Of a stretch of DNA of 64,000 nt, positions 61,182 through 64,000 are shown piece by piece. The position numbers and the translations under genes are program-made. This DNA comes from an uncultured Pelagibacteraceae bacterium (GTDB lineage: Bacteria > Pseudomonadota > Alphaproteobacteria > Pelagibacterales > Pelagibacteraceae). Within the stretch, counting starts at the first letter, position 1. Each line of letters starts with the position of its first letter. The stretch is taken from contig CACEKE010000007.1 of the NCBI GenBank assembly GCA_902560075.1, positions 1-64,000 of the forward strand, in the 5' to 3' direction. A model generated the notes under the pieces. The model was not told the DNA's origin, searched no databases, and saw only the letters and a list, made by a program, of their open reading frames with translations.

Positions 61182-61982
61182 ATGTTTACTTCTAACCCTT
61201 TTTACATTCTTACTGAAAGCATTGCGCCAATATTCATGCAAACATTTGTTATTTTGATGATCGCATTGATTGTTGTTGGAACAGTAATGGATATGATTCA
61301 TAAAAAAAATGTAAAATATTTTTTTGAAAATGCAAAGAAGGCAAAAAAAAATGCAACTAAAGTTTTATCAACAGGTGATAGAATAAAAGTATTATCTAAA
61401 ACTATTGTAAGTGATATAGCAACCACATCTGAGCTTGGCGCAGGTAAAAGAAGAGCAGCTCATGTTATGGGAATGTATGGAACAATTTTATTTTGGGTTT
61501 CAACAGTTGTTATGGTTTTTATGTATACTAACCCATCATCAAATACACCTAACATCTGGCCAATACTTTGGCACGCAGGTGCTATACTCACAGTTATAGG
61601 TGGTTGTTGGTTCTGGTTTTTTTTAAGAGTAGATGTCTATTCAGAAGCTCAACCATGGTACAGAATAATTAAAGCTGATTTATTTGTTCTAGCTTTAATA
61701 GCTACATCTTTATTCGGTTTAATTTGGTCTTATTTACAAAATATGGATCTCGGATCTAGATGGGATGATAAAGTATTTTTAGTTTTTTATATAGTTGCAA
61801 ACTTGATTCTTTTTGGTGGAGTTTATTGGTCTAAATTTGCTCATATGTTTTATAAACCTGGAGCTGCAATACAAAAAAATCTTGCTGAAGCTGATGGATC
61901 AAGGGATAATTTACCGCCAGAAGCTGATGGTCCTGAGCAATTTGGCCTAGGTATAAAAAGAGAAGAGCCAAAACACTATTAA
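61182..61982 (+). CDS. aprM: APS reductase-associated membrane anchor
   Basis: The 266-residue protein has about five hydrophobic spans, including FMQTFVILMIALIVVGTVMDM, MGMYGTILFWVSTVVMVFMY and LWHAGAILTVIGGCWFWFFLRVDVY. It lies 30 bases upstream of aprB, in the aprM-aprB-aprA order seen in some sulfur-oxidising lineages and in SAR11. It presumably anchors the soluble AprBA to the inner membrane and passes electrons to quinone. A ribosome binding site CGGAG is 11 bases before the ATG. It ends with a hydrophilic tail. Confidence 0.8.
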   Translation: MFTSNPFYILTESIAPIFMQTFVILMIALIVVGTVMDMIHKKNVKYFFENAKKAKKNATKVLSTGDRIKVLSKTIVSDIATTSELGAGKRRAAHVMGMYGTILFWVSTVVMVFMYTNPSSNTPNIWPILWHAGAILTVIGGCWFWFFLRVDVYSEAQPWYRIIKADLFVLALIATSLFGLIWSYLQNMDLGSRWDDKVFLVFYIVANLILFGGVYWSKFAHMFYKPGAAIQKNLAEADGSRDNLPPEADGPEQFGLGIKREEPKHY

Positions 61983-62012
61983 TATGTTATTAGAAAAGGA
62001 AAATTTATAAAT

Positions 62013-62483
62013 ATGTCAACTTTTGTATATATGACTCGATGTGATGGCTGTGGACATTGTGTAGATATTTGTCCTTCGGACATAATGCATATCGATGAGA
62101 ACATTAGAAGAGCAAAAAATATTGAGCCAAATTTTTGTTGGGAATGTTATTCATGCGTTAAAGCGTGTCCAAATCATGCTATAGATGTAAGAGGATACGC
62201 CGACTTTGCACCAATGGGTCATAGCGTTAGAGTTAGAAGGGAAGAAGAAAAAGGAAAAATTTCTTGGAGAATTAAATTTAGAAATGGAACAGAAAAAAAC
62301 TTTGTTTCACCTATCACAACTAAGCCATGGGGAAAACATATTCCAAAACTTGCTGAGGCTGATACGCCAAACCAAGGAGAGATGCAATCACAGATTCTTT
62401 ATAATGAACCTCACGGATTAAATACCGATAAAGATTTACCAACAATTAATAAAGACACCTTTAAAAAGGGAGTTTATTATTAA
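62013..62483 (+). CDS. aprB: adenylylsulfate reductase beta subunit
   Basis: The 156-residue protein has two [4Fe-4S] binding motifs: CDGCGHCVDICPSD at about 10-23 and CWECYSCVKACPNHA at about 47-61. They are followed by VRGYADFAPMGHSVRVRREE and a C-terminal wrap region, as in AprB. The ferredoxin-like subunit carries electrons to or from AprA. Its stop overlaps the aprA start (TAATG). Confidence 0.93.
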   Translation: MSTFVYMTRCDGCGHCVDICPSDIMHIDENIRRAKNIEPNFCWECYSCVKACPNHAIDVRGYADFAPMGHSVRVRREEEKGKISWRIKFRNGTEKNFVSPITTKPWGKHIPKLAEADTPNQGEMQSQILYNEPHGLNTDKDLPTINKDTFKKGVYY

Positions 62484-64000
62484 TGGCAAAACACAAAACT
62501 TTTTTTGAAGATTGCGATATTTTAGTTGTTGGCGGAGGAATGGCCGGCACAGGTGCAACTTTTGAAGCTAGACACTGGGGAAGAGATTTAAAAATAGTTT
62601 GTGTAGAAAAAGCAAATATTGATAGAAGTGGTGCTGTGGCCCAAGGTTTGTATGCAATCAATTGCTACATGGGAATGCAGTGGAATGAAAATCAACCAGA
62701 GGATCATGTAAGATATGCACGAAATGATTTAATGGGTTTGGTTAGAGAAGATTTAGGTTACGATATGGCAAGACATGTGGACTCTACTGTACACATGTTT
62801 GATGAATGGGGTCTTCCAATGATGAAAAATAAAGAGGGAAGATACCAACGTGAAGGTAAATGGCAAATTATGATTCACGGAGAAAGTTATAAGCCTATAG
62901 TTGCAGAGGCTGCTAAAAAGTCAGCCGATAAAGTTTACAATAGAATAATGATTACTCACTTACTAAAAGATGAAACTCAAGAAAATAGAATTGGCGGAGC
63001 AGTTGGATTTAATATGAGGACAGGTGATTATTATGTTTTCAGAGCTAAAGCTGTAATAGTTTGTGCTGGAGGAGCTTCACATATATTTAAACCAAGAGCA
63101 GTCGGTGAAGGAATGGGACGAACATGGTATGCGCCATGGAGTAATGGATCTGCATATGCATTACCTATTGCTGCAGGTGCAAAGATGACTCAAATGGAAA
63201 ATAGAATTGTTTTATGTAGATTCAAAGATGGATATGGTCCTGTTGGTGCATATTTTTTACATTTAAAAACCTATACTCAAAACGCTAACGGAGAGAATTA
63301 TGAGAAAAAATGGTATGACCACACAAAAAATTTAGTTGGGGAATATATTGACCATCATCCAACACCAACATGTTTAAGAAATCACGCATTCATTCAAGAA
63401 ATGGCTGCTGGCGGTGGACCTATTCATATGGTGACAAAAGAGGCATTTCAAGATCCGCATTTAGAAACTGTGGGATGGGAAAACTTCTTGGGTATGACCG
63501 TTGGTCAAGCTGTTGTTTGGGCTTCTCAAAATATAGACCCCAAATATACAAATCCAGAACTTACAACATCTGAACCCTATGTTATGGGGTCTCATGCAAC
63601 ATGCTCTGGAGCATGGGTAAGTGGTCCAGAGGATATTGCTCCTGATGAATATTTCTGGGGATATAATAGAATGACAACAGTTGATGGTTTATTCGGAGCA
63701 GGAGATACTGTGGGTGGTAGTGCACATAAATTTTCCTCGGGATCATTCACAGAGGGAAGGTTAGCAGCTAAAGCTGCAGTTAAATATATTCAAGATAAAA
63801 AAGCTAATGGTATTGATGTATCTGAAAAACAGTACAATAATCTAAAAGAGGTTATCTACAAACCATTAGAAAATTACACTGTAGGCAGAAATGAAATTAC
63901 AGGTGGAACTGTTTCCCCAAGCTATATATCCCCAATTCAAGGATTACAAAGGCTACAAAAAATTATGGATGAATATTGTGGTGGATTATCTAATAATTAT
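62483..64000 (+). CDS. aprA: adenylylsulfate reductase alpha subunit, 3'-truncated by window edge
   Basis: The ATG at 62483 shares a base with the aprB stop. 506 codons are open to the window end, out of about 620 in known AprA. FAD-binding GGGMAGTGATFEARHWG is near the N-terminus. Next come DRSGAVAQGLYAINCYMG, CAGGASHIFKPRAVGEGMGRTWYAPWSNG, QEMAAGGGPIHMVT and GSHATCSGAWVSGP. It catalyses APS formation from sulfite and AMP or its reverse. In an aerobic marine heterotroph the likely role is oxidising sulfite released from organosulfur compounds. It was left out of the ORF track because no stop lies in the window. Confidence 0.95.
   Translation, partial: MAKHKTFFEDCDILVVGGGMAGTGATFEARHWGRDLKIVCVEKANIDRSGAVAQGLYAINCYMGMQWNENQPEDHVRYARNDLMGLVREDLGYDMARHVDSTVHMFDEWGLPMMKNKEGRYQREGKWQIMIHGESYKPIVAEAAKKSADKVYNRIMITHLLKDETQENRIGGAVGFNMRTGDYYVFRAKAVIVCAGGASHIFKPRAVGEGMGRTWYAPWSNGSAYALPIAAGAKMTQMENRIVLCRFKDGYGPVGAYFLHLKTYTQNANGENYEKKWYDHTKNLVGEYIDHHPTPTCLRNHAFIQEMAAGGGPIHMVTKEAFQDPHLETVGWENFLGMTVGQAVVWASQNIDPKYTNPELTTSEPYVMGSHATCSGAWVSGPEDIAPDEYFWGYNRMTTVDGLFGAGDTVGGSAHKFSSGSFTEGRLAAKAAVKYIQDKKANGIDVSEKQYNNLKEVIYKPLENYTVGRNEITGGTVSPSYISPIQGLQRLQKIMDEYCGGLSNNY

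Noticed and set aside
1-64000. CRISPR arrays, tRNA/rRNA genes, insertion sequences, prophage
   Set aside because: I found no regularly spaced direct repeats, tRNA-like TTCGA clusters in gaps, transposase motifs or phage structural genes.

Overview
The window is a compact, very AT-rich, densely coding chromosomal segment. Genes are separated by a few bases or overlap as ATGA/TAATG, proteins are rich in Lys/Asn/Ile, and I see no tRNA, rRNA, insertion sequence, CRISPR array or phage module. Three things point to the SAR11 clade of marine Alphaproteobacteria (Candidatus Pelagibacter or a close relative). These are the aprM-aprB-aprA order, a TPP-riboswitch-controlled SSS transporter of the ThiV type, and many betaine/DMSP-type osmolyte genes. 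No stretch longer than 300 bases lacks a gene. The longest gaps are 43324-43399, 46077-46198, 48767-48926, 49203-49338 and 41990-42119, and all are described below.

Layout. 1-5 kb: end of a methyltransferase, a small P-loop kinase, an autotransporter-like surface protein with five propeller-type repeats, a small nucleotidylyltransferase, a crotonase-fold protein and a CoA-binding protein. 5-9.4 kb (minus strand): a 2OG oxygenase, a DMT exporter, a GMC (choline dehydrogenase-like) oxidase and a TauD-type dioxygenase. 9.4-21.6 kb: a quaternary-amine island. It holds a betainyl-CoA thioesterase, a CitE-like lyase, a BKACE (DUF849) enzyme, an L-carnitine dehydrogenase, a GFA protein, pseudoazurin, an SDR, a gamma-butyrobetaine dioxygenase-like protein, a GDPD phosphodiesterase and a complete glycine-betaine-type ABC importer with two ATPases and a fused double permease. 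21.6-31.4 kb: two DMT transporters, an Fe-ADH, an amidase, a beta-lactamase-fold hydrolase, MsrA, a homocysteine methyltransferase, a VOC protein, an aldehyde dehydrogenase and a hydroxyisobutyrate-dehydrogenase-like enzyme. 31.4-38 kb: two small proteins, then a dimethylglycine/sarcosine-dehydrogenase-like flavoprotein with ETF-beta, ETF-alpha and ETF:ubiquinone oxidoreductase. 38-42 kb: DUF2237, a 2OG oxygenase, HisI, FolE, AcuI and a LysR regulator. 42-46 kb: a Fur-box-controlled ferric iron ABC importer with a hidden 57-aa cysteine protein inside the operon. 46-51 kb: TPP riboswitch-thiV, rseP, HU and an ammonium transporter. 51-58.6 kb: a glycosyltransferase-like protein, rhodanese, an ABA4-like protein, RecX, CysQ, DUF3553, MnmA, a membrane protein, a 27-aa basic miniprotein, a cystathionine beta-lyase and an MFS transporter. 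58.6-61.1 kb: pabB-pabA-pabC. 61.2-64 kb: aprM-aprB-aprA, with aprA cut by the window end.

How it fits together. The strongest multi-gene story is import and oxidation of trimethylammonium compounds. Gamma-butyrobetaine would be hydroxylated to L-carnitine, oxidised to 3-dehydrocarnitine, and cleaved with acetyl-CoA to betainyl-CoA and acetoacetate. Betainyl-CoA would then be hydrolysed to glycine betaine. Demethylation products (dimethylglycine/sarcosine) could be oxidised by the flavoprotein at 32-34.6 kb, with electrons passed through the adjacent ETF and ETF-QO to ubiquinone. Family assignments come from motifs read by eye. Substrates are inferred from families and neighbourhood; no database search was possible.
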